Below, piece by piece: positions 23,901-35,109 of a stretch of DNA of 64,000 nt. Positions within the stretch are counted from its first letter, which is position 1, and the number at the start of each line of letters is the position of its first letter. A model generated the notes under the pieces. The model had not been told where the DNA came from. It did no database searches and saw only the letters and a list, made by a program, of their open reading frames with translations. Origin of the DNA: Protopterus annectens (lineage: Eukaryota; Chordata; Ceratodontiformes; Protopteridae); NCBI RefSeq assembly GCF_019279795.1, contig NC_056725.1:1614867359-1614931358 (forward strand), written 5' to 3'. The position numbers and the translations under genes are program-made.

Positions 23901-24165
23901 ACCTTCACATAGAATGATGGCTCAATACACATGGAACATGACTGAAGTCAATAACTGGCCTATCGTGTGGTGCCATTTTAAGGAGACCCAGTAAAAGTCT
24001 GCCTGTGATGACTTGCTCAACAGACCTCGATGCTTTGCCACAGATAGTGTTCATCTGTCACCCCTGGCAGTTTGTGTGGTGGACAAGGCAACTGACATCA
24101 CCATAGTACATCTCATAGGCATTGTCTCATGGGAAAACATTCCAATTCCATAGAGGAAACGCCAT
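20952..24165. other. unassigned CpG-depleted DNA
   Basis: About 3.2 kb in which I recognise no gene, TIR, SINE or LINE. The composition (TG/CA-rich) matches the surrounding decayed elements, so it is probably old transposon DNA beyond recognition by eye. Confidence 0.4.
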
Positions 24166-24167
24166 CG

Positions 24168-25100
24168 TAAAACAACATCATGGTTATGCTGGTACGTGCT
24201 AGGAATGCCAAAACTAAACTCCACTCATTGAAAGGTCTCCCCACCTTGAAAGATGAAGACATTTGCACAGTCACACACACCTGGTTCAAGGCTATTCCAG
24301 GCTACATGTCCTTCCATGTGTTAAGAACTCACATTAAAAGTGTGCCAGTTAAAGCAGGTGGTGTTTCCATAGTCATTAAAGATAGATATACATACAGATT
24401 AGTTAAACAGTGCATTTCCCTAGAGACACTTCAGGTGCTATTCAATGCTAGTAGGCCACCTAATGAAGCCATTGCCAGCTATAGGGGCAACTCCATGACT
24501 CATGACACCGGTTGCGCGTACTTGAATCTACCTGTGACTATCAAGCTACATCACAACACCATGGTGTTGGGTGACTTTCACTAACCACCAACTGTGTTGA
24601 TTACTCATGCTCAAACTCACTTGGCCAAAGGTTATTCCACATCTTTAACTATAATGTCCTGAACCAGTCCAGTGACATCCCTGCAAGCGGAGCCAACATA
24701 CTGCATCAGGTGCTTACCAACATAGCTGAGCACTGTAGCACCTGCACTGTGAAGTCCTAGTCCTCCATAGTAAGATCTGACCACAAATTGGTTTCCTTAC
24801 ATGTAAGACTCACACCTGAACCCCCCCTTCAGCAAAAATGGTAGTAAACTTCAACAAAGCAAATGATGACCTCCTATGGGATGGCATAAATAGTGTGACT
24901 GCACCTCCACCTTCAGATGGGACAGGCAAGTATGGCAACCTCTACAACAATGCTTTGTGCAACCAACTGTATAACTGCATAGACTCAGCTGTAGTTGACA
25001 GGAAGACAAGCAGCACCTCATGGCACAGCAAACTGGAAGCAGCCATACAATCTCCCAGTTATGTCACTCTCCTACAATAGGGTCTTTATGAACATATGCT
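24168..25100 (+). pseudogene. CR1/L2-group LINE endonuclease and linker (degenerate)
   Basis: The frame encodes ARNAKTKLHSLKGLPTLKDE, DICTVTHTWFK (the LTETWL motif), KAGGVSIVIKDRY (the 'GGGVaiy' block), NTMVLGDFH (GDFN) and, after a stop, SDHKLVSLHVRLTP. It then continues to VVNFNKANDDLLWDGINSV, the typical start of the linker before the RT. Stops at about 24583 and 24758 disrupt it. The reverse transcriptase is absent downstream; the next recognisable part is the C-terminus at 25310, so an internal deletion is likely. Confidence 0.75.
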
Positions 25101-25309
25101 TGTTCACATACTCATGGCCTTAACCCCATGCAAATGTGTATGTAATATAATTTCCATCAGTAACAGCAATGTTCCTGGTAAGTAGCACATCACTGGCAAC
25201 ACCTGATGAACATACTCAGGGGTGATACACCTGTCCACACAGGCCTAGCCACACAGGTTTACACCCACTTTAACATAGATCACCATGTATCCCCGGTGGT
25301 AAGAAATTT

Positions 25310-25805
25310 AGTATATCATGCTCATTTCATTAGTGAGGGCACTGTCACCCGATAATGATGTAGTTATACCTTCCATGTACTTTCCCCTCAACATGCCAAT
25401 ATTTCACTGCAGTGGCCATTTTCTCATGTACCGTTGCAAGCACCAGTGGCAACTGCACACAACACAGTTTCCTCACAAAGGAACTTCAAGTACCCAGTAT
25501 CTGTCCTATGGGGATCATGTGCAATAACTGTCATTGTAGCTTGTGTCATATAGACTACACAGTAGTGATCTTTGCCTTGCATACAGGGCAATGTCTCTCC
25601 CTGCTGTATTGGAAATGGTGTATATCTGTAGGTGGAATGGTACATGTATTACCCACTGTAAGGACACTACCTGGTATGTGATGTTACTAATACATGCTGG
25701 TGGGGCAAACAGTGCACCTCATTGGCCTTTCTCAGATGCAATCTATATGACTGCCTGGATGACTGTCATGTCACCACAGGGCTTCAGCATATGTCCCTTG
25801 TAGAC
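25310..25805 (+). pseudogene. LINE C-terminal domain (degenerate)
   Basis: YHAHFISEGTVTR resembles the CR1 block VAHLITKGFSSR. YRLHSSDLCLAYRAMSLPAVLEM (about 25546-25614) matches YHLLRGDLCLTYKAMSNPELLDM of the copy at 10461. Several stops. It is probably the same insertion as 24168-25100, with the RT core deleted between 25100 and 25310. Confidence 0.65.
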
Positions 25806-25936
25806 AGGGACAGTATGTGCTGATCATATAAATAAGGGTAAGAACATGACGAGGATTTTATGGGACCTTGGCCCATTAGGCTACTAATGTACAATGATAC
25901 TATGATCCCATATGCTGATGTGAAATGCTTTACTAT

Positions 25937-25937
<1 letters not shown>

Positions 25938-25993
<56 letters not shown>

Positions 25994-26341
25994 CCCGGCT
26001 ACAGTGAGAATAGTATTACTATCAAGGAATATGTACAGAACATTGCACAGCAGACACAGTCCAGGTTGGCTGTGATTAGATTAGAATACCTACCTATCTA
26101 ATGGTACAGACTACAGATCACACTACCTACACACACCACACCACAGGTGTGCTATGAATATCTCTTTAGGTAATATTATGGTAGATACCATCAGCAGGGC
26201 TTGTTCTGGTCAGGCCTTTGGAGGTGCATGTCACCTGCTACAAACAAAATAATGCAAAACCCCACATTTTTCCAAGTCAGTGTGGTGATCATATTGTTCC
26301 ACACTTCTGCAGGGAGATACACACACATACACACACACACA

Positions 26342-26422
<81 letters not shown>

Positions 26423-26683
26423 TGCACACTAAGTGGGCTGGAGGGAGATTAGAACTCATACCTATCTAGTCTTACACACTATAGCTCACAGTATTTACAG
26501 AACACACCACAGCTGAAATCAGACATTGCAATGGCAGTTGGTAGTGTTAAGGTACTTGACATCAGCAGGCCTTGTGGGAGAGTGGAGTTTGGAGGCTGGC
26601 AGCACTTGTAAGGGCCAAAATGTGCAGGTCCATTGAAATCTGGAAGTCAATGTGGGATTTCTATTTGTTATACAGAGAACTGT

Positions 26684-26748
<65 letters not shown>

Positions 26749-26845
26749 AAATCAGCTGCAGTGAGATTAGAACCCCTACCTCTCTAGTCTTAAACACTAA
26801 AGATCACAGTATTTACAGCATGTACCACAGCTGACATCTATTTTA
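25938..26845 (-). repeat. three tandem units of a (TG)n-tailed tRNA-like SINE
   Basis: Three (CA)n tracts (25938-25988, about 26313-26419, 26684-26748) are each associated with the block GATTAGAACCCCTACCTCTCTAG ... CACAGTATTTACAGCA ... CACCACAGCTG (about 26070-26150, 26434-26516, 26753-26840). On the minus strand this is a tRNA-like head with B-box GGGGTTCTAATCTC and a (TG)n tail. The DNA between tracts 1-2 and 2-3 is also similar (CATCAGCAGGGCTTGTTCTGG versus CATCAGCAGGCCTTGTGGGAG), so the larger unit of about 320-365 bp was duplicated in tandem. In copy 1 about 70 bp separate tail and head. Confidence 0.7.
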
Positions 26846-27320
26846 TATATAGCTGTGGGTGAATACTAGTGGAGTATATAAAGTAGGCATTTGTTGAACA
26901 GCGTGTATGGGCTGCAGAGTGACATTGCTTCTTAACTGTTCTCTGCATCTAGTAGCCTAGCAGTCAGATAACTGATTTTTATCCTAGTTACGTGTCTACA
27001 GTAGCCATCTTGGCCATATGTGGCTGTTTGCATTTGGATGGGCAAGCCAGTCGGCCAAAACAATGTGCCCTGTCAATGTGTGTGTAGACAAAATAATACA
27101 TAACATCACCTGTTTACCTGTTGGCATATATATTGTGACATCCAGCAGGCACATAGGGCTGTAGGGAAGTGCATTACCTACTATTGAGTCTTTACATTTT
27201 ATCCTTTGAGGAGCATTATATACTGCAGCTTTATTCACCATTATCAGGATATCTAGGACAATACAGACATATAAACATATATCTGTAGATAACAGGAACA
27301 TAAATATGCAGAGAGGTGTG
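26846..27320. other. unassigned DNA
   Basis: No recognised element or gene between the SINE units and the TG microsatellite. Confidence 0.4.
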
Positions 27321-27323
<3 letters not shown>

Positions 27324-27386
<63 letters not shown>

Positions 27387-27436
27387 ATATATGTATATGT
27401 GTTATGTAGATGTATGGGGAGAGACAGAAATGTATG

Positions 27437-27525
<89 letters not shown>
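27324..27525. repeat. compound (TG)n-(TC)n-(TA)n microsatellite
   Basis: (TG)n at 27324-27383, (TC)n at 27438-27458 and (TA)n at 27459-27524, separated by short unique spacers. The Cys/Val and Ile/Tyr open frames here are artefacts. Confidence 0.97.
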
Positions 27526-27527
<2 letters not shown>

Positions 27528-27529
27528 AG

Positions 27530-28435
27530 AAGAGTGAGATACTGACAGATATGTATACATATATGTATGCACCTGTAGACATATTAATATATAATAGTCT
27601 GTAAAACAAAAAGTAATTCTACCTGACATCGAAAATAAGTGGTTATGTCTAGATTACAACCATGGACAACACCACACAAACTAATTGCCCTAGTTCTTTG
27701 AGCCATACAAGCTGTTTGACAGACAGCAATCATTCATCATGCAATCAACTGCATACATACGTATATTGTTATTCCTGCACTAAGTAAGATATAGAATGTA
27801 TGATCAATTTCTATGTTACTGTTCTGAGACTGCCTAGCATGCTGATATACCATTGATGAGTTTGTGTTACAGCAGTTAGAAGGGAATATTGTTGTGTTGG
27901 GGGTGGTGGAACACCACCGCATATTCTGCTGGGATACACAGTAGTCAGACTATCATGTCACCCCACAGCCCAACATCTCCCTTGATAGATGTACCAGCAA
28001 ACTGCTGCAGTGGGACTACGTGACTATTCCATGCATGAGGCCTAGTGAATACTCATGAAAACAAGGCAGTCGTATGGGTATCCATAGTTCCATGTGGATG
28101 TAATTTCTGCCCAAGTAGCCCACTATATTTACTTGCGTAATGTGCAACATCCATACATCAAATGCCATATCATAATAATCCTTATGATTACTGTGTAGGT
28201 TATGGACTTACCTTGCAAATGCAACAGCTGACACAACCATAGTTCAAGGCTGTCTGATGCAAGCAGTACACTGCCAATACATGAGTAGGTACAGGATGTG
28301 TGGGTTGCCTGTCATCATTTTTAATTTCTGTACTGGAGTAAGAGTAAGGTGTCAGTCCCAAGGGCCCTAGGTTTTCAGTGAATGTGTTATGCATTGCCTC
28401 TTAGTCAAAGCCAGGGTGTACTGAGCGCATGTACA
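27530..28435. other. unassigned DNA, probably 3' flank of the Harbinger transposase
   Basis: No coding signal I can name. It lies downstream, in transposase orientation, of the Harbinger relic and may contain its 3' UTR. Confidence 0.35.
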
Positions 28436-28450
28436 TCTGCTACAGGATCA

Positions 28451-29615
28451 TCAGCAGGGGGTTACTCTTTCGAGTCCTTCTGTGATGTGGCTGTGGTGAC
28501 CTAGACACTGGTGAGGGTTGTGTATCCCGTCCCTTTGCTGATCCTGCTGCAGCTGTTTCTGCAGGATCATATTGTGTAGTATAGCACATACTGTGAATAT
28601 ATGTGCACATGTGGCTGGAGAATATTGCAGAGCTCCACCAGATATATCTAGGCACAGGAACCGCGACTTCAGCAACCCAAACACACACTCTATGATGTTC
28701 CTAGTTTGTGCATGTGCCTCATTATGGAGTTCTTCTGTGGGTGTGTTCACATTTCTGATGGGTGTCATCATCCACGGTTTCAGGGCATAGCCATAACCCC
28801 CAGTAAATGGCCATGTGCAATGTCACCCCTAGCAAACATCTGGTACAGCTGTGATGTGTGCCAGATATGGGAGCCGTGATAACTTCCAGTGCTGCCAGCA
28901 CACACATTTATCATAATCCCCTGGGCATTTCACATGACCTGGCTGTTGATGAACTGGTACTGCTTGCAGTTAAAGTAGATTCTACCCTGATCACCAGGTA
29001 GAACCTTGATGTGTACATGGGTGCAATCTATGGTAACCAGTACCTTAGGGTAGTGTGCTGCATGGTAGAACTCTTGCATATTTTTGGCCCTCACCTCAGG
29101 AGAGAGGGGAAAAGATATGTGCTCACTGGCATGTAGTAGCATAGCATCCAGTGACGTGTGGAGTATCCTGGCTGCGGATCTGGTCTTTGAAATGTACCTG
29201 AAGCTAGTATCCTAAGGGCTACACATACCTTTGTTTCCACTGGGATGGGTTGGCTCTGGCTCTGAGATGAGGGGGGACAGAGCACAGTACGTTCTTGTGA
29301 TATGTTCCTGTTCACCCTGTAGCGTTCTACAATCTCCAGCTCATGCAGCACCTGGAAGGTTACCCCTGGCCTGAACACTCTTTTCCTTTTCAGCCTAGGC
29401 CTAGTTTCAGCAGCAGCATTGACTTCAGCATCTAGCACATACAGATATAGCAGATGTGCAGCAGCCCCTAGCATTATCTCAGTTAAAATTCCCAAGTCTG
29501 TATTCCAGTGGTCTAGAGTATTGGGGAAGAAAGCAGAATGTAGGGTGTATGCATACTTTATGCAAATCTGATGTAGTTCCAGCATGTGTGATTGGCTAAT
29601 TATTATGCATTTCAT
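28451..29615 (-). pseudogene. PIF/Harbinger transposase (degenerate)
   Basis: Harbinger transposases are DDE nucleases that cut and paste the element into TWA sites. On the minus strand the N-terminal region (29615-29091) has RPRLKRKRVFRPGVTFQVL, ELEIVERYRVNRN and VALRILASGTFQRPDPQPGY, the helix-turn-helix block. The nuclease follows: VLVTIDCTHVHIKVLPGDQG (29040-28990, first Asp), KQYQFINSQVM, then LLGGYGYALKPWMMTP (about 28825-28775) and ELHNEAHAQTRNIIECVFGL with LKSRFLCLDISGGALQYSP (28735-28610, catalytic Glu). The expected second Asp in 'LLGDxGY' reads Gly. There are two frame changes. It may belong with one of the Myb relics (12.5 or 18.6 kb), but other elements lie between. Confidence 0.88.
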
Positions 29616-30700
29616 CTGCCTAGATTGTAATTAACATAATTTAATGGCCCTACTTTATTGCGTGACATGGCACTCTGCACCACGCCATGCAGCATAGCTC
29701 ATACAAAACTCAAAATCAATAACTGACTATATCTGGTTTTCATTACTCCCTACCTACATCATCACTATGACCTGCTTTTTTGCATGAACATGCTCAGCTA
29801 TGTGGCGCACCTTACAAACATGCACACCAAGAATTAAAAAATTCTTAAAAGTAACAGGACACACACCTGTACTGGCATCCACATCCAGTGGAAATATCAT
29901 CATGGTGTAGGAGGACACACAAAAGGGATTTGTGGACATGGTTGCTCCTTTTACCGATTCAACAAATTTACCTCATTTGCATACATATCAGAGCTGACAG
30001 CCTGGTAACTACACAGTTCATAGATGTATAATCTAGGCAACAGCACCAATGCACCATTGTATGAAGCAGACACAAAGTCCTATAATACAGTTCTGACAAA
30101 TATTATAAAATACTTATTATTGCTTTTTTTATTTTTCAATTTGGCATGTTTGCATACTGCGGAGCATACCACAAACATGACAAAATCATTTAAAAAAAAA
30201 TATTTATTTTTACATATTCCCTTGCACTTTCAAATATCCACAATGCATTTTTTACACATCAATGTATGTGATCTAACTATTTCAGGGGAGTTATGTCCAT
30301 ATTTGTGTACTTTACATCCCCTTTTTTCTGTGTACACTCCTGTACATGGAAAATTGCTGTTTACACAATGGGCACGGATACATGGTCTACATGGATGCCT
30401 TTCTGCTTGTTGGATTGCTTCACCTGGATCATTTGCATAAGATTCACCTGCATATAAGGTAATTTGCATTACACATAACTTTCCTTGTTTGTGCGTGCTT
30501 GTGCGCCGCTAATCAACATTTACTGAATCTAAAACTGTTCGTGTTCATGTACGCATCTTGCCATGATGTGTACACAAAAAATTGTGTAGGCTTTAATGAA
30601 TTCCCCTGTATTTCTTTTTCCATATAATAATAATACTAACTTGTATTATGTCTAAATTATTAAATGCATTTCTAAAAGTTTTCCCATACTTCACATTTTG
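29616..30700. other. Harbinger 5' flank and unassigned DNA
   Basis: There is no clear gene. GATTCAGTAAATGTTGATTAGCGGCGCAC on the minus strand (about 30525-30497) vaguely resembles the Harbinger-like terminus at 41361 (GATTCATGAAGCTCGGCGCA) and may be the outer end of this element. A Cys-rich minus frame (30469-30230) is followed by AATAAATA, but I recognise no family. Confidence 0.3.
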
Positions 30701-30714
30701 TTCATTCTTTATAT

Positions 30715-30930
30715 TATAGTGTCCCCCCACCCCCCACCTATATATACTATCTCCAGGATTGCACTACAGTGGGGAAAAGGGCATATACCTTTTACTTGCC
30801 TTACAGTGCTCTAAACAGTGCCAGTACTTCACTTCAGTGAAATGAGATTCAGTGAAATGAGTTTTCAGTAATTTGAGCTTTCAGCGATTTGGTGAGGGTG
30901 AATTCAAATTCAGTGAAATGAGCCTTTCAA
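30715..30930 (-). mobile_element. relic related to the MULE-like MITE at 59316
   Basis: On the minus strand CCCACTGTAGTGCAATCCTGGAGATAGTATATATA (split over 30735-30775) aligns with the MITE interior ACTGTAGTGCAATCTCAGAGTTGGTATATTTA (59484-59517), including the following G-run. Next to it, TTCAGTGAAATGAG is repeated three times exactly and twice degenerately between 30834 and 30930. TIRs and TSD are not identifiable. Confidence 0.45.
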
Positions 30931-31489
30931 TGAAACAAAGTAGACCCATATGTATACATACTAAAGCAACAGTACAATCCCTCTTTCTGACAATATGCAG
31001 ATATTATTTCTGTCAATATACAGATGTTAGAGAAATAAGATCAGATGTTATTATTATCACATTGAGATTTGTAGATCATATTAATTACTATGCATGCTCC
31101 TCCCACTCTTTCAGGTGATATCAGGAACTGTTTTGCACACATCTCCTACAATAGTGACATTTATTTCACTTCATGTCACCCTGAAACCACAGACAATTAC
31201 TTGTAATAATCATATCAGCATACCATTTCATTTTTCTGGGCCTTCAACTTGCAGGGAAGATTGCCTGTTTCCCATTTAGATTAACTTCTTGACTGAGGAC
31301 ATTAGTAGGGGGTGAAATGAATGAGGCCTATGATATGTGCTAATGATAGTAATGTAATTTGGCACAGAAAAAGCAGAGAATTTGCAATCATTTCAATTGC
31401 AGTCACATTCACTGGCCTTTTTGTCAGTTCACTCAGTTTACTTCTTGACCAGTGAAATGGCAGTAATATTTCTATCTAAAAATATGTTG

Positions 31490-31722
31490 TTGTTGTGTCT
31501 TTCAGCTTTTTCTGGTTAGGGGTCACCACAGCAGAACTCAGGTCTGCTAATGATTGGCAGTAGATTTTTATGTGCCAAGTTGCCAGCTCTGACGCACAAC
31601 CTTCAACGAAGGCACGCCCATTCGTGCATGTCTCCACACAGAAGACGCTCTAGCTGAGAATCAAACAGGACAACGTCTTACTGTGAGGCGACAACGCTAC
31701 CGCAGCACCACCACCGCAGTTT
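31490..31722 (-). mobile_element. fish-type tRNA-derived SINE, short subfamily (full length)
   Basis: On the minus strand it starts with a tRNA-like head (GGTGCTGCGGTAGCGTTGTCGCCTCACAG), has a B-box-like TCCTGTTTGATTCTCAGC, and ends GTGGTGACCCCTAACCAG...GAAAGACACAACAACAAC. The tail of ACA units marks its 3' end. It shares the CTCTAGCTGAGA/GAAGACG middle with 11118-11303 and differs there from 45465-45795. Confidence 0.88.
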
Positions 31723-31730
31723 ATCTATAA

Positions 31731-31735
<5 letters not shown>

Positions 31736-31791
<56 letters not shown>

Positions 31792-31811
31792 ACTAATATT
31801 TCTATCTATAA

Positions 31812-31887
<76 letters not shown>
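31736..31887. repeat. (TA)n microsatellite, two tracts
   Basis: TA repeats at 31736-31785 and 31816-31887, each preceded by a short repeated TCTATAAATATGT. Confidence 0.97.
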
Positions 31888-31890
<3 letters not shown>

Positions 31891-31989
31891 CAACAGAACT
31901 GTCAAACTCCTGGATATTAACGAAGAATCTGGAGCTCTAACTATAACACTTCAAAAATAAAACTTCAAAAATAAAAACTGAGGAGCCAG

Positions 31990-32036
31990 TGATAAGCTTT
32001 TGTCCCTTTATTAGTAACTAGGACTTCTTCAGACAA
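31990..32036 (-). other. degenerate hammerhead-like motif
   Basis: On the minus strand CTGAAGAAGTCC ... GGGACAAAAGC has the CUGANGA core and a pairing GUCC/GGAC stem. The required GAAA reads AAAA, so a ribozyme would be inactive. It resembles the cores at 62447 and in the palindrome arms and suggests a Penelope-like fragment from about 31890 to 32330. Confidence 0.35.
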
Positions 32037-32404
32037 AACAATGAAAGTGAAAATGCAGATATTTATATGAGAAAAAGTGGGTGGATAACCAAGAGACAGT
32101 ATGTAAGCAATCAGTTAAAAGTAAATACTCATGAATAATAAACTACAAACAATCATTCTATGCATGTTATCAAGTAGAACCAGCTAATGAATATGTAAAT
32201 AATGTCAAGAATAAATGAATGCATATTTAGAACCTTATGAGAGAATAGTAAGAATAGTTATAAGTGGTAAAACTGAACAAATGTGAACATGTATAACTCC
32301 CAGAAAGGCATTAAAACATATAAATAAATATATATATATATATATATAAATTGCATCTCCAACGGTGTAGATATCTCTCTGCCCACTAAATGCAGACAAG
32401 TAAA

Positions 32405-33594
32405 TACAATAATAACTGTGGCTGAGAGATAACCAAGGCGTTTCAAAGTTCCGTTCATATGCTAATTATTAAACAACAGGTCCACCTTCCACTTCACAAA
32501 CGAAAAAATCCACTGCCCAAACAACAAACCATAGGAAATGCATAGTAATCCACAATATGAAATAAAAAGTCTGTTTATTACTTAAAACAAATCGGTAAGC
32601 GCTTTCACAGTAGCTTCGTCAGACCGTTAACATTCAAAAATGTTATCCTGGTTGCTTTTATACAGATCACATGTCCAATTAACTATTCGCTAATAAAGCA
32701 TTAAAGCTACATTTTATATATCTTATAATTATTCATAGCGATGGTAAAAAATATGTATTACTGTTTATATTGCTTAGTATATATAAAAAGATTCCAAATG
32801 CCTTTCACAATCAACCTAATAAAAGCAACATATTAGTAAAAACTTTGTAAAATAACAAAATTCATCAACACACATATATTAGACTAACCAAGCAAACTAA
32901 ATAAAAAATAACATTAGTATAAAAATATATAAAGCATAAGTTCATTGCCTTTTTAAATCTAGCGTTCATGACATGAATATGATAACTCTTAGATGCTTTT
33001 TAATAATAACAATGTTTGAAATATTAATTCATCAATTACTCTATGAAGATATATATAAATATGAATATAAATATAAAATTAATAGCAGCTACTATTACAA
33101 TGAATGTTAACAACTAAGTTGTATTTCGATAAATAATCGCTACCTGTTCAGTTCCTGATTATGCGAGCAGCTGCTAAAAGATTCATTAACATCAACTGAT
33201 GCAACTACTATGCTCCTCTAACCTTGTATAATAGAAGTTCTATATATCCTCACAGAGCTGCATGTATAATTCACAAGTATATATCCTATTGCCAACATGC
33301 TTGCAGACCGGCTGTTAATGTTATTTCTACAATATTGATGTAAATACAGTAAAAAAAAATTATATCAAATTGTTAAATTCATAAATTATATATAACTGTG
33401 TCAACTGTAAAATTCAATTTATCATATGACATAATCATTTGATACGCCTAGCCTTCAATATTGGTTTTATGGAGGCTCTCTCATTTAGGCCACTTCCTTT
33501 GTCTGCCCTAAGTCTCATTATCCAGTCAACCTCTCTCCCTTCAGTGATATTACGAATGTTACCTTCTCTAATCCTAGGCATAACATTATCTAAA
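32405..33594 (-). mobile_element. Penelope-like element 3' end, left palindrome arm
   Basis: The minus strand begins inside a PLE C-terminus: ALDNVMPRIREGN, RNITEGREVDWIMRLRADKG and GLNERASIKPILKARRIK, stop at about 33437. This carries the E..WI..L.....GLN signature that ends PLE endonuclease domains. About 1 kb of AT-rich 3' UTR follows, with a hammerhead-like core at 32603-32622. The arm is the reverse complement of 33639-34930. Compared with that arm it lacks about 120 bp near 33330 and about 45 bp near 33375. Its outer end CAATAATAACTGTGG (about 32407) abuts a (TA)n-containing segment. Confidence 0.75.
32595..32628 (-). other. hammerhead-ribozyme-like core (left arm)
   Basis: On the minus strand GGTCTGACGAAGCTACTGTGAAAGCGC contains CUGANGA (32622-32616) and GAAA (32606-32603), the invariant hammerhead core. 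Penelope-like elements are known to carry such ribozymes (Cervera and De la Peña). Stem II pairs poorly here and the cleavage site was not located, so activity is doubtful. Confidence 0.4.
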
Positions 33595-34928
33595 CATGTC
33601 AACAATCACGGTATTCAACATAATTTTATGTTTATGGCTTTAGATAATGTTATGCCTAGGATTAGAGAAGGTAACATTCGTAATATCACTGAAGGGAACC
33701 AATACTGAAGGCTAGACGTATCAAATGATTATGCCATATGATAAATTGAATTTTACAGTTGATGCAGTTATATATAAATATTTATTTAACTAAAAATTTA
33801 TTTAAAAATTTATTTGAAGCATAATTTATGAATTTAATAATTTGATATAATTTTTTTACTGCATTTACATCAATATTGTAGAAAGTTTATATCTCTTTCA
33901 AGAATGATGTCATAATAATAACACTCCAATAGTAAAGTGACACATTCGATGGTTTAATATACATCGTATGTAGAAATGAAAGTATATATATATTTTCTAG
34001 ATATCGAATAACATTAACAGCCGGTCTGCAAGCATGTTGGCAATAGGATATATACTTGCGAATTATACATGCAGCTCTGTGAGGACACATAGAACTTCTA
34101 TTATACAAAGTTAGAGGAGCGTAGTAGTTGCACCAGTTGATGTTAATGAATCTTTTAGCAGCTGCTCGCATAATCAGGAACTGAACAGGTAGCGATTATT
34201 TATCGAAATACAACTTAGTTGTTAACATTCATTGTAATAGTAGCTGCTATTAATTTTATATTTATATTCATATTTATATATATCTTCATAGAGTAAATAG
34301 ATGAATTAATATTTTAAACATTATTATTATTAAAAAGCATTTAAGAATTATCGCATTCATGTCATGAACGCTAGATTTAAAAAGGCAATGAACTTACGCT
34401 TTATATTTTTATACTAATGTTATTCATTTTTTATTTAGCTTGTTTGGTTAGTCTAATATATGTGTGTTGATGAATTTTGTTATTTTACAAAGTTTTTACT
34501 AATATGTTGCTTTTATTAGGTTGATTGTGAAAGGCATTTGGAATCTTTTTATATATACTAAGCAATATAAACAGTAATACATATTTTTTACCATCGCTAT
34601 GAACAATTATAAGATATATAAAATGTAGCTTTAATGCTTTATTAGCGAATAGTTAATTGGACATGTGATCTGTATAAAAGCAACCAGGATAACATTTTTG
34701 AATGTTAACGGTCTGACAAAGCTACTGTGAAAGCGCTTACCGATTTGTTTTAAGTAATAAACAGACTTTTTATTTCATATTGTGGATTACTATGCATTTC
34801 CTATGGTTTGTTGTTTGGACAGTGGATTTTTTCATTTGAGAAGTGGAAGGTGGACCTGTTGTTTAATGATTAGCATATGAACGGAACTTTGAAATGCCTT
34901 GGTTATCTCTCAGCCACAGTTATTATTG

Positions 34929-34930
<2 letters not shown>
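33595..34930 (+). mobile_element. Penelope-like element 3' end, right palindrome arm
   Basis: The plus strand reads KHVNNHGIQHNFMFMALDN and VMPRIREGNIRNITEG, the same PLE C-terminus. It then has a deletion of about 75 bp removing the REVDWIM...GLNE segment kept in the other arm, followed by the shared 3' UTR to 34930. The palindrome pairs from 33639 outwards; 33595-33638 is the unpaired spacer and is coding for this copy. The hammerhead-like core at 34713-34735 reads CTGACAAAGCTACTGTGAAAG, with CG decayed to CA. Confidence 0.75.

Positions 34931-35014
<84 letters not shown>
34931..35014. repeat. (TA)n microsatellite
   Basis: Pure TA over about 80 bp, separating the outer end of the palindrome from the next Penelope-like element. 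It runs into CA/TA mixed sequence to about 35047. Confidence 0.98.
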
Positions 35015-35017
<3 letters not shown>

Positions 35018-35109
35018 ATATACACACACACACATATACATATATATAAATAAAGAGAAATACAAGTGTAAAAATAATAACATGAAAACAGGCTATGCAG
35101 AAATTAATA

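Noticed and set aside
33887-34171. 94-codon minus ORF in the right palindrome arm
   Set aside because: It lies in AT-rich PLE 3' UTR, is not kept in the left arm and has no family resemblance.
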